DNA of 64,000 bases. Source: Sulfidibacter corallicola. GTDB lineage: Bacteria; Acidobacteriota; Holophagae; Acanthopleuribacterales; Acanthopleuribacteraceae. Positions 1 through 9,890 of this stretch are shown here, piece after piece (within the stretch, counting starts at the first letter, position 1; every line of letters begins with the position of its first letter). The translations under genes and the position numbers were made by a program. Below the pieces are notes generated by a model, which saw nothing but the letters and a program-made list of their open reading frames with translations, ran no database searches and was not told the DNA's origin. The stretch spans positions 6,275,001 to 6,339,000 of the forward strand of contig NZ_CP071793.1 of NCBI RefSeq assembly GCF_017498545.1. Reading direction: 5' to 3'.

Positions 1-3000
1 GAACTCGCCGCTACCCGGATCTTCGTCGATGTCGTTGCGCGAGCGATGGTGAACCACCATGACCACGATCGGGTAGTTTTCGCCATTGCCGAGGTCGACG
101 GTGGCGTCGAGCACCAGCGGCGGGCGATCGTGCAGGGTGAAGGAATTGCTGTTGAAATCGAAGGTCTCGTTCTCCTGGACCTGGGAAACGTCGTTGACGG
201 AGACCGTATCCCGCACCAGATAGCCCACGTCGATCGTGCCGGGGTCGTTGCCCTCCAGCAGATAGGCCGTGTAGTTGATGCTGCTGTCGTCCGTGTTGAT
301 CTGGGAGGCGAGATCTTGAAGCACTTCGATCTTCTCGACCTCCTGGACGGCCAGAATATCGGGGGCGCCCAGGACGTTGCGGATCAACATGGAGAATTTG
401 GTCAGTCGATCCTGGTACTCCTGGGCGCTGACCGTGGAATCTCCGTTGCCGTCGTTCACGTCGTCGTAGAGTCGCAACATGTTCTGCGAAGCTACGGTGA
501 ACTCACCGGATTCGCGGTTGCGAACCGGAGTCGAGGAGAAGTCGGGCGTCGCCGGGTTCAGGGTGGTGGGCCAGATCTGGTAATCGCCGAAGCTGAAGGC
601 CAGCGGGCCGGTGGCCTCGTTGACCGTTTGGCCGGCGTGCATCTGAACCGCGGGGCCGCCCAGAGCGGTGGAGTTGATTTCGAAGATTTCGGGGTTGCCG
701 TCGTACACCGGCAGGCCCACTTGACCGGGGAAGGTGATCCCGGGCTCGACGAAGGGGCGGGTGGTGGTCGCGACGACCGGGGTGTCGCCGAATTGGTCGG
801 TGGGTCCGGCGGCGATACCGCTCATGGTGACCAGCATGCCTTCGAAGCGCTCCAGTTCCGTATCCGGCTGGGGCTGGTTCGGCGAAGGCGTCGTGCCGTC
901 GAAGGTGATGACGGCGGGCAGCGGATTGCCGCTGGACACGATGTCGACGACGATGCCCGCACCGGCGAACTCGGTGAAATCGAAGAACTCGACGATCGGT
1001 CCTTCGACGTTGACGATGTCACCCACGGACACGGTCGGCGCCGTGTTGAGGAATACGTAGACGCCCTCGGATGTCTCGGGATCGGCGTCTACATTGGCGT
1101 CGGGCGTTTGAATGAAGAATCCGACCGCACCGACCGCGGTGACGACGTTGCCTTCCGTGCGAACGGTTTGGCCGTCGAAGGGCGAGGTCAGGCCGTTGCC
1201 CTGGATTTCGGCGATCGTGACCGAAGCGCCACCGGCGACGTTGGATTCGCCCGGTGTCGGGGTCTGCTGGGTGTAGCTGTCAGTGTCGCGGGGCGTGCCG
1301 CCGTCGGGGAAGCGGCTGTTGGAATGGCCGTCCTTGTCGCCCATGTCGTCTTCGTTGATTTGAGCCTGGCCGGCATTCAGGAGCACGAGCAGGCCGGCGT
1401 CGTCGCCGTCGTTGGTATCGTAGACCAGGGCGTCGACCAGGTTGGTCGTGGTGACCGGTGTATTGGTGGGGAAATCGGTGTCGTCGCCCGTGTAGAGCGC
1501 GACGGCGTCGGCGCCGTTTTGGAGTCCGTTATCGGCGAAGGTCACATCGACATTGGCGACACCCGTGTTACCCGCGACAAAGAAGCCGTTGGCGTCGAGG
1601 GATTGGCCGTCCAGGTCGATGGCCAGGTAGGATTGGTCGCTGCTGCCGTTGAAAAACACCAGGACGAAACCGTTCAGGCTGGCGTTGGGGGTGCCGAACA
1701 GCTCGACGAATTCCAGGGTGTCGGAGCCGGCGGTATCGGCATCGACCTCGTTGATCACCAGTTCGGACGGGGCCGGCTGGTTCGAGGCTCCGGGCGTGGC
1801 GAGCTGTTGAACGAAGGTGTCGGTGTTGCGCGCGGTGCCCCCGTCGGGTACGCGACTGTTGGAGTGAATGTCCTTGTCGCCCGCGCCGTCTTCGTTGAGC
1901 TGGGGCTGACCGGCATTGAGCAATACCAGCAAGCCGGCGTCGTCGCCGTCGTTGGTGTCGTAGACCACGGCGTCCACCAGATCGGTCGTGGTGACCGCGG
2001 TGCCGTCCGGGAAATCGGTGTCGTTACCCATGTAGAGCGCGACGGCATCGGCACCGTTTTGCAGGCCGTTGTCGGGGAAGGTCACGTCGACGTTGGCGAC
2101 GCCGGTGTTACCCGCGACAAAGAAGCCGTTGGCGTCGAGGGACTGACCGTCCAGATCGATGGCCCGATAGGATTGATCGCTGCTGCCGTTGTAGAAGACC
2201 AGGACGAAGCCGTCGAGGCTGGTGTTGGGGGTGCCGAACAGTTCGACGAATTCCAGCACGTCGGAACTGGGCGTGTCGGCATCGACCTCGTTGATGACGA
2301 TGTCGCTGGAAGGAGTGGGCTGGTTGGAGGCGCCCGGAGTGGGGTCTTGCTGGACGTAGGTATCGGTGTTGCGGGCGGTGCCGCCGTCGGGCACGCGGCT
2401 GTTGGAGTGACCGTCCTTGTTGCCCAGCTCGTCTTCGTTGATTTGGGCCTGGCCACCGTTGAGAAGGGCCAGCAGACCGGCGTCATCTCCGTCGTTGGTG
2501 TCGTACACCAGGGCGTCGACCAGGTTGGTCGTGGTCACGCCGGTGCCGTTGGGGAAATCGGTGTCGTCACCCATGAAGAGCGCGACGGCGTCGGCGCCGT
2601 TTTGCAGGGTGTTGTCGGGGAAGGTCACGTCGACGTTGGTGACCGCGGTGTTTCCTGCGACAAAGAAGCCGTTGGCATCGAGCGATTGGCCGTCGAGATC
2701 GAGGGCAAAATAGGATTGGTCGTTGCTGCCGTTGAACAGGACCAGGACGAAACCGTCGAGGCTGGTGTTGGGGGTGCCGAACAGCTCGACGAATTCCAGG
2801 GTGTCGGAGCCGGCGGTGTCCGCATCGACTTCGTTGATGACGATGTCGGTGGAGGGACCGGTCTGGTTGGAAGCACCCGGAGTGGGGGCCTGTTGGACGT
2901 AGGTGTCGGTGTTGCGGGCGGTACCGCCGTCGGGCACGCGACTGTTGGAATGGCCGTCCTTGTCGCCCATGCCGTCTTCGTTGACCTGGGGCTGGCCGGC

Positions 3001-4086
3001 GTTGAGCAGCGCGAGAAGACCGGCGTCGTCCCCGTCATTGGTGTCGTACACCAGGGCGTCGACCAAATCGGTGGTGGTCACGCCGGTTCCGTTGGGGAAA
3101 TCGGTGTCGTCGCCCACGTAGAGCGCGACGGCGTCGGCGCCGTTTTGCAGGGTATTGTCGGGAAAGGTGACGGAGGCCGCGGTGACGGCGGTATTGCCGG
3201 CGACAAAAAAGCCGTTGGCGTCGAGCGATTCGCCGTCGAGATCGATGGCCAGGAAGGACTGATCGTTACTGCCGTTGAACAGGACCAGGACCAGGCCGTC
3301 GAGGCTGGTGTTGGGGTTTCCGAACAGCTCGACGAATTCCAGGGTGTCGGTGCCGGCGGTGTCCGCGTCGACTTCGTTGATGACGACGTTGGTGGCGGGA
3401 CCGGCCTGGTTGGGGGCGCCGGGCGTGGGGTCCTGCTGGACGTAGGTGTCGGTGTTGCGGGCGGTGCCACCATCGGGCACGCGGCTGTTGGAGTGAGCGT
3501 CCTTGTCGCCTGCACCGTCTTCGTTGACCTGGGGCTGGCCGCCGTTGAGCAGGACCAACAGTCCCGCATCGTCGGCGTCGTTGGTGCCGTAGACCACGGC
3601 GTCCACCAGGTTGGTGGTGGTGACGGCCGTTCCGTTGGGGAAGTCGGTGTCGTTGGCCGTGTAGAGGGCGACGGCATCGGCACCGTTCTGCACCGTGCTG
3701 TCGGGCAGGCTCACATCGACGGAAGCGATGCCGCTGCCGCCGGCGACAAAGAAGCCGTTGGAATCGAGGGTTTGACCGTCGAGATCGACGGCCAGGTAGG
3801 AGGTATCACCGTTTCCGTTGAAAAATACCAGGACGAAGCCGTCGAGCGGGGTGTTGGGATTGCCGAACAACTCGACGAATTCCCGATCTTCGGTACCGGC
3901 TTGGTCGGCATCCACTTCGTTGATCACGACGTTGGGCGAGCCGAGTCGGTCACTGAGACCGCCGTCCTGGGCGATAAGCGGCTGGCTGAAAAAAGCCGCG
4001 ACTAGCGTCATAAAGGTAAGCATTGTTGACCTGGAGCCTGAGATCCGTGAAACCTCAGCAGGTCCCTTGGCAAAAATGTGGGACAT
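1..4086 (-). CDS. Secreted multidomain nuclease with five lamin-tail-domain repeats (C-terminus beyond window)
   Basis: Open for 1362 codons and cut by the window edge, so the C-terminus is missing. After a secretion signal (hydrophobic stretch around residues 22-38, MLTFMTLVAAFFSQPLIAQ) come five tandem copies of about 181 residues, each starting VINEVDAD and containing EFVELFG and DANGFFVAG; this is the lamin-tail (LTD) pattern of extracellular proteins. An OB-fold-like region follows (about 955-1180; FDGQTVRTEGNV, FFIQTPDAN). The last part is a DNase I/endonuclease-exonuclease-phosphatase domain: the asparagine of FTVASQNM, the glutamate of LAVQEVEK and the VVHHRSRND segment fit the active-site set of ExeM/NucH-type nucleases. 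Probable role: degradation of external DNA or phosphodiesters. The start at 4086 has AAAGGAG 11 bases upstream; a second in-frame ATG at 4023 lacks a good SD. The nuclease call is firm for the family, inferred for the substrate. Confidence 0.88.
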   Translation of the reverse strand, partial: MSHIFAKGPAEVSRISGSRSTMLTFMTLVAAFFSQPLIAQDGGLSDRLGSPNVVINEVDADQAGTEDREFVELFGNPNTPLDGFVLVFFNGNGDTSYLAVDLDGQTLDSNGFFVAGGSGIASVDVSLPDSTVQNGADAVALYTANDTDFPNGTAVTTTNLVDAVVYGTNDADDAGLLVLLNGGQPQVNEDGAGDKDAHSNSRVPDGGTARNTDTYVQQDPTPGAPNQAGPATNVVINEVDADTAGTDTLEFVELFGNPNTSLDGLVLVLFNGSNDQSFLAIDLDGESLDANGFFVAGNTAVTAASVTFPDNTLQNGADAVALYVGDDTDFPNGTGVTTTDLVDALVYDTNDGDDAGLLALLNAGQPQVNEDGMGDKDGHSNSRVPDGGTARNTDTYVQQAPTPGASNQTGPSTDIVINEVDADTAGSDTLEFVELFGTPNTSLDGFVLVLFNGSNDQSYFALDLDGQSLDANGFFVAGNTAVTNVDVTFPDNTLQNGADAVALFMGDDTDFPNGTGVTTTNLVDALVYDTNDGDDAGLLALLNGGQAQINEDELGNKDGHSNSRVPDGGTARNTDTYVQQDPTPGASNQPTPSSDIVINEVDADTPSSDVLEFVELFGTPNTSLDGFVLVFYNGSSDQSYRAIDLDGQSLDANGFFVAGNTGVANVDVTFPDNGLQNGADAVALYMGNDTDFPDGTAVTTTDLVDAVVYDTNDGDDAGLLVLLNAGQPQLNEDGAGDKDIHSNSRVPDGGTARNTDTFVQQLATPGASNQPAPSELVINEVDADTAGSDTLEFVELFGTPNASLNGFVLVFFNGSSDQSYLAIDLDGQSLDANGFFVAGNTGVANVDVTFADNGLQNGADAVALYTGDDTDFPTNTPVTTTNLVDALVYDTNDGDDAGLLVLLNAGQAQINEDDMGDKDGHSNSRFPDGGTPRDTDSYTQQTPTPGESNVAGGASVTIAEIQGNGLTSPFDGQTVRTEGNVVTAVGAVGFFIQTPDANVDADPETSEGVYVFLNTAPTVSVGDIVNVEGPIVEFFDFTEFAGAGIVVDIVSSGNPLPAVITFDGTTPSPNQPQPDTELERFEGMLVTMSGIAAGPTDQFGDTPVVATTTRPFVEPGITFPGQVGLPVYDGNPEIFEINSTALGGPAVQMHAGQTVNEATGPLAFSFGDYQIWPTTLNPATPDFSSTPVRNRESGEFTVASQNMLRLYDDVNDGNGDSTVSAQEYQDRLTKFSMLIRNVLGAPDILAVQEVEKIEVLQDLASQINTDDSSINYTAYLLEGNDPGTIDVGYLVRDTVSVNDVSQVQENETFDFNSNSFTLHDRPPLVLDATVDLGNGENYPIVVMVVHHRSRNDIDEDPGSGEF
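1240..3935 (-). repeat. Five tandem ~543-bp coding repeats (LTD units)
   Basis: The codons for NEV recur at plus-strand positions 3915, 3372, 2829, 2286 and 1746, giving spacings of 543, 543, 543 and 540 bases. Units are similar at DNA level over long stretches, which points to recent unequal crossing-over or gene conversion rather than ancient duplication. They encode 181-residue beta-rich domains in the nuclease gene. Confidence 0.93.
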
Positions 4087-4334
4087 TGAATCAATTTCTC
4101 CTTTGGGTGGCAGCTCGGATGAATATGATTGAGGTGGGAATCATATGAAGCGAAATCACAATTGGCCGGTCCGTCGGCATTCTAGCGGCGAAAGGTTTAG
4201 CTTATGTTAAAAGCCCCCGCCTTTGCAGTGTTTTTCCCGCTTGAATCCTCGAAAATCTGAACCTTCACCGGGTAAATCTTCGAGTTTTGGAAGAGTTGTG
4301 CCCAAAAGAGAGATCGTGGCGTGATCTGGTCCGG

Positions 4335-6665
4335 TTAATTGCCGCCGGCGCTGAAGTTCTTGTCCACGAAAATATCGTCGAATACGCTGAATTCTTCCCA
4401 GCGTTTGCGGGCCGCGATGATGCGTGAAACGATTTCCGCATCGCCACTTTTGTCGTGAATTCGCGGCTGGTTTTTTGCCGTTTCCCGGTATTCGAGCAGG
4501 TAGTTTTCTTCGTCGATGCCGGCAAGAACCTGGTGAAGCGGTCCCCGCTTTTTGGCCAACTTGAACATCATTTTCGAAAGGTGGAAATTGCGCAGGCTCG
4601 TCTGGTCCATCGAACGCCGCAGGCGGTAGCGCAGGATCGGGCGGAACAGCAACCAGCGTCCCAGTTTCGTGCGTTGGCCTCGTCGCTCCTTCAAAGCCGT
4701 GGCGACCACGTCGGCGGCCTGGTCCATGCCCTCGTCGCCAATGACCAGCCGGTAGCCGATCTCGGCGTCCTCCAGGTGCGTTTTGGGGAACCAGGAGCCG
4801 CTTCGGGACAGCGGGGCGCGTTCTCCGAGGGTGCGCTTCATGCGCTGGGTGACCTGGTAGTACCGGATGGGCGACATGCGGCCCTGGGAAATCTGGTCGA
4901 CCACCTGGCCGTAAAAATTGTCTTCGCCGTACTCGTCCGAAATGCTGCCGATCCCTTCGAAGGCGAGGGTTTGGACATGGCGATTGTGGACCGTGTCGAT
5001 GAACCGGAAGGTGCGATCGAAGGTGAACGAGCCGGAGCGCCCGCGATTCTCGCTCAGGTTGAGGAGATCGAAGAGATGCCAGTCATCTTCGATGATGGTT
5101 TTCTGACCGCGCAGGGAGATCGGCCGAAAGCCGATCTTTCCGTAGTTCTCGCGGTACAGGTAGCGGCTCTCGAGCCTGGTCTCCCAAGCGATTTCGGGAA
5201 GGGTGCCGCGGATGAAGCGGTCCACCAGAAAGGCATCGATGCGCGGGAGGAAAGTGAAGTTGATGATGGCGGCCGTGCCCAGGAACAATCCGTTGAACCG
5301 CAGGCCGCGACTCAAGGTGTCGAGGGTCTCTCTGACCGCCGCCGGATCTTTCAGGTCGACCTTTTTCTGGAGGAAGATGCGGCTGCCGTAGGTGCGTTCG
5401 GTGCGCAGTTGGAGCGCGGTACCGACCACCAGGCGCAAGGGATCGAAGTAGCCGTCGAAATCCGGTCGAATACGCAGGTCCAGGCTGAACGGTCGCTCGA
5501 TGCGGGCGCCGAAGCGCAAGTCCATTTCGGATTCGTTGCGCTTCACGATGCTGATGAAAAAGGTCCCGCGAATACCCATGAAGGCATTGTGCCGAACGGG
5601 GAGCGATTGACCGAAAATGTTGGTGCGGCTGACGTCCTCGACGAGGGTCAAACCAGTGGAACTGGGAAGGATGATGCGCATGCCCACCGGCAGGCTGGCC
5701 AGGTTTTCGGCCGTGTAGGGGAGACGGCGAGGGGAGAAGGGTTTGGCGAACAGGGCTTCGTGCCAGTTGGCGTATCCGTGGCGAATGGTGATGAGTCGTT
5801 TGGCCGTTTCGAGTCTGGCCCCCGTCTCGCGGGTGGATCGCTCCTCGGCGCGGATCTTTCGATCGCCCACCAGGAATTCGACCTCGAGACTAAAAATGTC
5901 GAAAACGGTGTAGGTGCCGTTGAAATCGCGTTTCAGTCGGCGTTCCACCGCGATTCGTGGCGAGAGGCGACTGAATTTTTCGGTGACATCCCAGGTTTGC
6001 GAGAGGCGAATGGGAACGCCCTCGCGGTCCATCAGTTCCTCGTTGACGAGATCCGCCAGGAACGAAGCCCGCGGTTGGCTGTCCTCCGTGAAGGGGACCT
6101 CCGGCTCGATCGGGGCCTGTCCCTCGATTTCGCCGGGCACTTGCGTGGCACGCCAGATCGGCAGCAGCACCAGATTGAACGGGGGTTTGTGCCAGACATC
6201 TTCGTCTTGCGGGTAGTCCCGGAAGATCATCAGCTTGCCTTCCTCACGTTTGGCGACCAGGCGCCCGTTGGGAAGATTGGCAAGGAGATTGTCCCAGGTC
6301 ACCTGTTCGGGGTGGCCCCATAGCTCGCAAAAACGGGTCAGTTGATCGGGTGGTAACTGCCATACTTCGAAGACCGTGTAGCCCTGGTCCGGCGAGCTGA
6401 GAATCAGTCGCTTGAACTGCACCTGACCCTGCATCTGCTCCGGTGTCCAACTCAGGCTGATATCCGTGTCGGGATGGGTCAAATCCCAAATGCTGGGTTG
6501 GTGGGTGGACAGGGCGGCCTGAATGTCGCGAAGCATTCGGGCGCGCATGGGAAAGGGTTCCCGCGGCGTGGCCGGCTGCGGGTTGGCCCGTTGGTTTTCA
6601 GGCTCTTCGACGGGAAGATCGGGCTCCTTTTGGACGCAGAGTAGGAGCAGGAATAAGTACCACAT
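4335..6665 (-). CDS. Unrecognised 776-residue putative lipoprotein
   Basis: I do not recognise the family. The N-terminus MWYLFLLLLC followed by VQKEP looks like a very short lipoprotein signal with a lipobox-like LLLC (Cys10), though it lacks the usual positive n-region. A Pro/Glu/Asn-rich linker follows (about residues 11-40), then a long soluble region with many Arg, Trp and Tyr residues and no obvious repeats or further membrane segments. Motifs such as FLPRIDAFLVDRFIRG and DFDGYFDPLRLVVG suggest alternating beta-rich and helical segments. Codon usage looks like a real gene: strong third-position GC and a 776-codon open frame. It lies on the same strand between the nuclease and the sensor kinase, with about 120-250 bases of spacer on each side, so it is probably its own transcription unit. 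No function is proposed. Confidence 0.8.
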   Translation of the reverse strand: MWYLFLLLLCVQKEPDLPVEEPENQRANPQPATPREPFPMRARMLRDIQAALSTHQPSIWDLTHPDTDISLSWTPEQMQGQVQFKRLILSSPDQGYTVFEVWQLPPDQLTRFCELWGHPEQVTWDNLLANLPNGRLVAKREEGKLMIFRDYPQDEDVWHKPPFNLVLLPIWRATQVPGEIEGQAPIEPEVPFTEDSQPRASFLADLVNEELMDREGVPIRLSQTWDVTEKFSRLSPRIAVERRLKRDFNGTYTVFDIFSLEVEFLVGDRKIRAEERSTRETGARLETAKRLITIRHGYANWHEALFAKPFSPRRLPYTAENLASLPVGMRIILPSSTGLTLVEDVSRTNIFGQSLPVRHNAFMGIRGTFFISIVKRNESEMDLRFGARIERPFSLDLRIRPDFDGYFDPLRLVVGTALQLRTERTYGSRIFLQKKVDLKDPAAVRETLDTLSRGLRFNGLFLGTAAIINFTFLPRIDAFLVDRFIRGTLPEIAWETRLESRYLYRENYGKIGFRPISLRGQKTIIEDDWHLFDLLNLSENRGRSGSFTFDRTFRFIDTVHNRHVQTLAFEGIGSISDEYGEDNFYGQVVDQISQGRMSPIRYYQVTQRMKRTLGERAPLSRSGSWFPKTHLEDAEIGYRLVIGDEGMDQAADVVATALKERRGQRTKLGRWLLFRPILRYRLRRSMDQTSLRNFHLSKMMFKLAKKRGPLHQVLAGIDEENYLLEYRETAKNQPRIHDKSGDAEIVSRIIAARKRWEEFSVFDDIFVDKNFSAGGN

Positions 6666-6788
6666 AACTACATTATCGGGCAGACGGAGGGAAGCGCCTA
6701 GGGCAAGAACCCGCGACTGTGATTTTGCGAACGTGTTAAATTTTTTCGAATAAATATGTTGGAGGCGTGTTTTGGTGCCGCGGTGGTT

Positions 6789-9700
6789 TTAGGCGCTGCC
6801 GGACAATGGGAACTTGATGAAAAAAGAACAGCCGCGATGATGGCTGGACTCCGCCCAGATGGAACCGCCCTGCATATCCACGAGCTGTTTCACGATGTAG
6901 AGGCCCAGGCCCGAGGATGTCTCTCCGCCCGTCGGCCGTGCCGACAGTTTTTGGAACTTGCCGAACAGCTTCTTCATGTCATCGGGCGAGAGACCCGCGC
7001 CCTCGTCCTTGACCTGAATGAGGGCGTGCCGGTCCTCCCGCTTGAGGTACAGCGAAATGTTGGTTTGAGGCGGTGAAAATTTGATCGCGTTGCTGACCAG
7101 GTTGTCGAGGATCTCCTTGGTGCGGACCCAGTCGATGCGCACACTCGCTTCGTCTTGGCAGATCAGTTTCAGTTCCTGCTGCTTACGTGCCGCCAACACT
7201 TGCCATTCGGTGAACCAATCGGCCAACAGCGCATCCAGTGGTTCTTCCCGAATTTTCAACCGGACGCCATCGTTTTCGATGCGTTCGGTTTGCAGCAGTT
7301 CGTTGATCATGCTCAACATCTGGTTGCTGGTGCGCTGAATGCGGTCGGCGACGATCTTCACCTCTTCGGTATCGTCGGCGTCCTCGTGGACCATTTGGGC
7401 GTAACCGGAGATGGCCGAAAGCGGGTTTTTCAGGTCGTGGATGACCATGTGCATCAGGTCGCTGCGCTGTTGTAAGGCCTCGATCAGGGCCTCGTTAGCC
7501 TGTTCCAGTTGGTATTTCTGTTGTTCGATTTCGTGGGTGCGCGAAGCCACCAACTGGGCGAGGTGACGCTCGCGCTGCGCCAGCCGGCGGGTTGCGAACA
7601 GGTGGAGCAGGTAACCTAGAAGGAGTACGACGCTGACGACCGTCAGCCGAAATGGAGTGGTTTGGTAGAAAAAGGGTCGCAACCTAAAGGTGATGGTCGT
7701 CGGTTCCGAACTCCAAACGCCGTCCTGGTTGGCAGCCTTGACCATGAACCGGTATTCGCCTGGGCTCAGATTGGTGTATTTGACTTCCGTCTTGTTGGTT
7801 TCTTCGATCCAGTCTCGGTCCTGACCCTCCAGACGGTAGCGGAACAGGCGTTTTTCGAGCGAGCCGAAGCTCAAGGCGCTGAAGCGGAAATAAAACGACC
7901 GGCTTTGCGGGGGAAAGTGCAGCGATCGTTCGAGGTGGTTCGGATCTATGGTCCGATCGTCAACCTGGATCGAATCGATGACCACGCGGGGCTCGTGGGG
8001 GTTCGGGCGGCAGCGTTGGGGGTCGGCGATGGCGAATCCCTGCATGGTCGGCACCCAGAGGCGGCCCTGTGCGTCACGCGCACCGTTGGGGAAGAAACCC
8101 CCGTTGCATTCTTTGGTGGCCATTCCCTCGGGAACGCCGAAGCTCTGGTAGCTCGGCCGGTAATCGGAGTCCTCCAGGACCGCCTTCATCTCCTCCTTGG
8201 CGATGCGGAAGAGGCCCTCGTTGGAGGACAGCCAAAGGTGCCCATCGGGGTCTTCGTCGATCCAGTTGACCGTCGAGGGAGGGAAATCGTTGCGGGACCG
8301 AATCGGTGTTACCTGATTCCCGTTCAAGGTGGCCATGCCACCACCATAGGTGCCCAGCCAGGTGGTGCCCTCGCTGTCCTGAAACATGCTGCGGACGATG
8401 TTCTCGGGTAGGCCCTGAGTGAGGGTAATGCCCTGCCAGCGACCGTTTTGGCCGATGCCCAGGCCGCCGCTGGTCCCCACCAGGAGGCGTCCTTCGCGGT
8501 CTTCGCAGAAGGCGATGATTCGGTCCCCCGGCAGCCCGTCCGCCCGAGTGACGTGGTTGATGACCGCATCCTCCTTCCATTGGTACAGGCCTTTTGCGGT
8601 GCCGATCCACATTTGGTCGGATCGGTCTCGGAAGAGCGAGATCACCGGTCCGTTGTAGTCCGCCAGATCCAGTTGGGAGAAGCGGCCTTCCGAATCATAA
8701 AGATTGATGCCGGCCTGGGTGCCGATCCAAATCCGCCCCTGCGCATCTTCGGCGATCGACCAGACGATGTCGTGTAACAAACTCTCCGCGGCGGTGAAGT
8801 GGCGGATCTCGTTCCCTTCCTGGAGATAGAGGCCGCCGGCATAGGTGCCCATCCAGGTTCGGTTGCGGCTGTCGTGAAAAACGGCCTGCATGGCGTCGTG
8901 GCGCAGGCCTTGAGCGCGGTGTACCAATTCGATCGGTTGGCGCGCCATTTGGTACATGCCACCACCGTGGGTACCGAACCAGATGTTCCCTTCGTGATCC
9001 TCGAGCAACGCCCAAATGTTGCCTTCCTCCACGGGGAAATGGCGGAATTCGGTCCCGTCGAATTGGGCCAGTCCCCCCGAGCCCGCGATCCACAAAATGC
9101 CCTCTTGATCCATCATGATGCGGTTCGTGTAGTTGTTGATCAGGCCGTCACCGGCACCGTAGTGGCGCCAATCGCTGTCCTTCAGATGGAGTAGCCCGTT
9201 TTTGCCGAGCCCGATCCAAAGGCTGCCGTCCTTGCCCGCCTCCAACGTGGAGATCCCGACGCGGTCCTGGGAAATCGGAAGTTCCTTCTCCTCCCAGGCG
9301 CCTCCGTCGGCTTTCCGGTACCAAAGCCCCTGCAGGCCACCGACCCAGACGGTGCCGTCGGCGTCCTCCACGGCCGACCACAACGTTTGCCCTCGAAAGG
9401 CTTTGGGCGACGCGATGAGGCCCTTTTCGGCGTCGAACACGCTGAGTCCGGTCTGGGTGCAGATCCAGAGGTCGCCCCTGCTGTCGCTGTACAACCAATT
9501 GATGACATCTCCGGCGAGCCCCGCCTCGCGGTTGTAGGTTGCGATACCTGTCTCCCGCATCGCCACCAGCCCGGCACCTTGGGTGCCCACCCAAAGGGTT
9601 TCGTCGGGTGTTTCGGCCAGGGACACGATGCGATGGCTGGGAAATTGTGGCGTGTTTTGTGGATTGAAAATCCGGAAACGCGAACCGTCGAAACGGGCCA

Positions 9701-9890
9701 GGCCGGCCAGGGTTCCCGCGTAGATATAGCGCTCGCGGGTTTGCAGCAGGACGGGAATGGAGTTTTGCGGCAGGCCGTCGAGGGTCGTCCACTGGCGCAG
9801 GCGAAATCCTTTCAGTTCACCCGCGAGTGCGTGATTGGCTACCTGAAAAACCAAATTCGATAGAAGAAAGACGAGAACTGTCTGATGCAT
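6789..9890 (-). CDS. Beta-propeller (Reg_prop) sensor histidine kinase
   Basis: Two-component sensor kinase of 1033 residues. A signal peptide (MHQTVLVFLLSNLVFQVANHALAG) leads to about 12 two-component-regulator propeller repeats (residues 30-640; motifs GTLAGLARFDG, LWIGTQAGINLYD, TTWLGTYGGG), forming two periplasmic propellers. A Y_Y_Y domain (about 673-733; LSPGEYRFMVKAANQDGVW) and one membrane helix (about 745-767) follow. The cytoplasmic part has a coiled coil, a HisKA domain with H-box MVIHDLKNPLSAISG (His near 817), N-box NLVSNAIKFSP and glycine box SSGLGLYIVK. There is no receiver or HTH domain, unlike the Bacteroides hybrid systems with the same sensor. The partner response regulator is not in the window. 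An upstream in-frame ATG at 9914 would precede the signal peptide; 9890 is preferred. The ligand is unknown; polysaccharide-type signals are typical of the class. Confidence 0.93.
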   Translation of the reverse strand: MHQTVLVFLLSNLVFQVANHALAGELKGFRLRQWTTLDGLPQNSIPVLLQTRERYIYAGTLAGLARFDGSRFRIFNPQNTPQFPSHRIVSLAETPDETLWVGTQGAGLVAMRETGIATYNREAGLAGDVINWLYSDSRGDLWICTQTGLSVFDAEKGLIASPKAFRGQTLWSAVEDADGTVWVGGLQGLWYRKADGGAWEEKELPISQDRVGISTLEAGKDGSLWIGLGKNGLLHLKDSDWRHYGAGDGLINNYTNRIMMDQEGILWIAGSGGLAQFDGTEFRHFPVEEGNIWALLEDHEGNIWFGTHGGGMYQMARQPIELVHRAQGLRHDAMQAVFHDSRNRTWMGTYAGGLYLQEGNEIRHFTAAESLLHDIVWSIAEDAQGRIWIGTQAGINLYDSEGRFSQLDLADYNGPVISLFRDRSDQMWIGTAKGLYQWKEDAVINHVTRADGLPGDRIIAFCEDREGRLLVGTSGGLGIGQNGRWQGITLTQGLPENIVRSMFQDSEGTTWLGTYGGGMATLNGNQVTPIRSRNDFPPSTVNWIDEDPDGHLWLSSNEGLFRIAKEEMKAVLEDSDYRPSYQSFGVPEGMATKECNGGFFPNGARDAQGRLWVPTMQGFAIADPQRCRPNPHEPRVVIDSIQVDDRTIDPNHLERSLHFPPQSRSFYFRFSALSFGSLEKRLFRYRLEGQDRDWIEETNKTEVKYTNLSPGEYRFMVKAANQDGVWSSEPTTITFRLRPFFYQTTPFRLTVVSVVLLLGYLLHLFATRRLAQRERHLAQLVASRTHEIEQQKYQLEQANEALIEALQQRSDLMHMVIHDLKNPLSAISGYAQMVHEDADDTEEVKIVADRIQRTSNQMLSMINELLQTERIENDGVRLKIREEPLDALLADWFTEWQVLAARKQQELKLICQDEASVRIDWVRTKEILDNLVSNAIKFSPPQTNISLYLKREDRHALIQVKDEGAGLSPDDMKKLFGKFQKLSARPTGGETSSGLGLYIVKQLVDMQGGSIWAESSHHRGCSFFIKFPLSGSA

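Noticed and set aside
46..4005. A 1319-codon open frame on the plus strand opposite the nuclease gene
   Set aside because: Its translation is a repetitive Val/Gly/Asp-rich shadow of the LTD repeats. The minus strand encodes clear LTD and nuclease motifs, a signal peptide and an SD.
4455..6323. A 622-codon plus-strand frame over the 776-residue lipoprotein gene
   Set aside because: Shadow frame with Glu/Gly/Ala bias and no start signal. The minus-strand frame has an N-terminal hydrophobic signal and natural composition.
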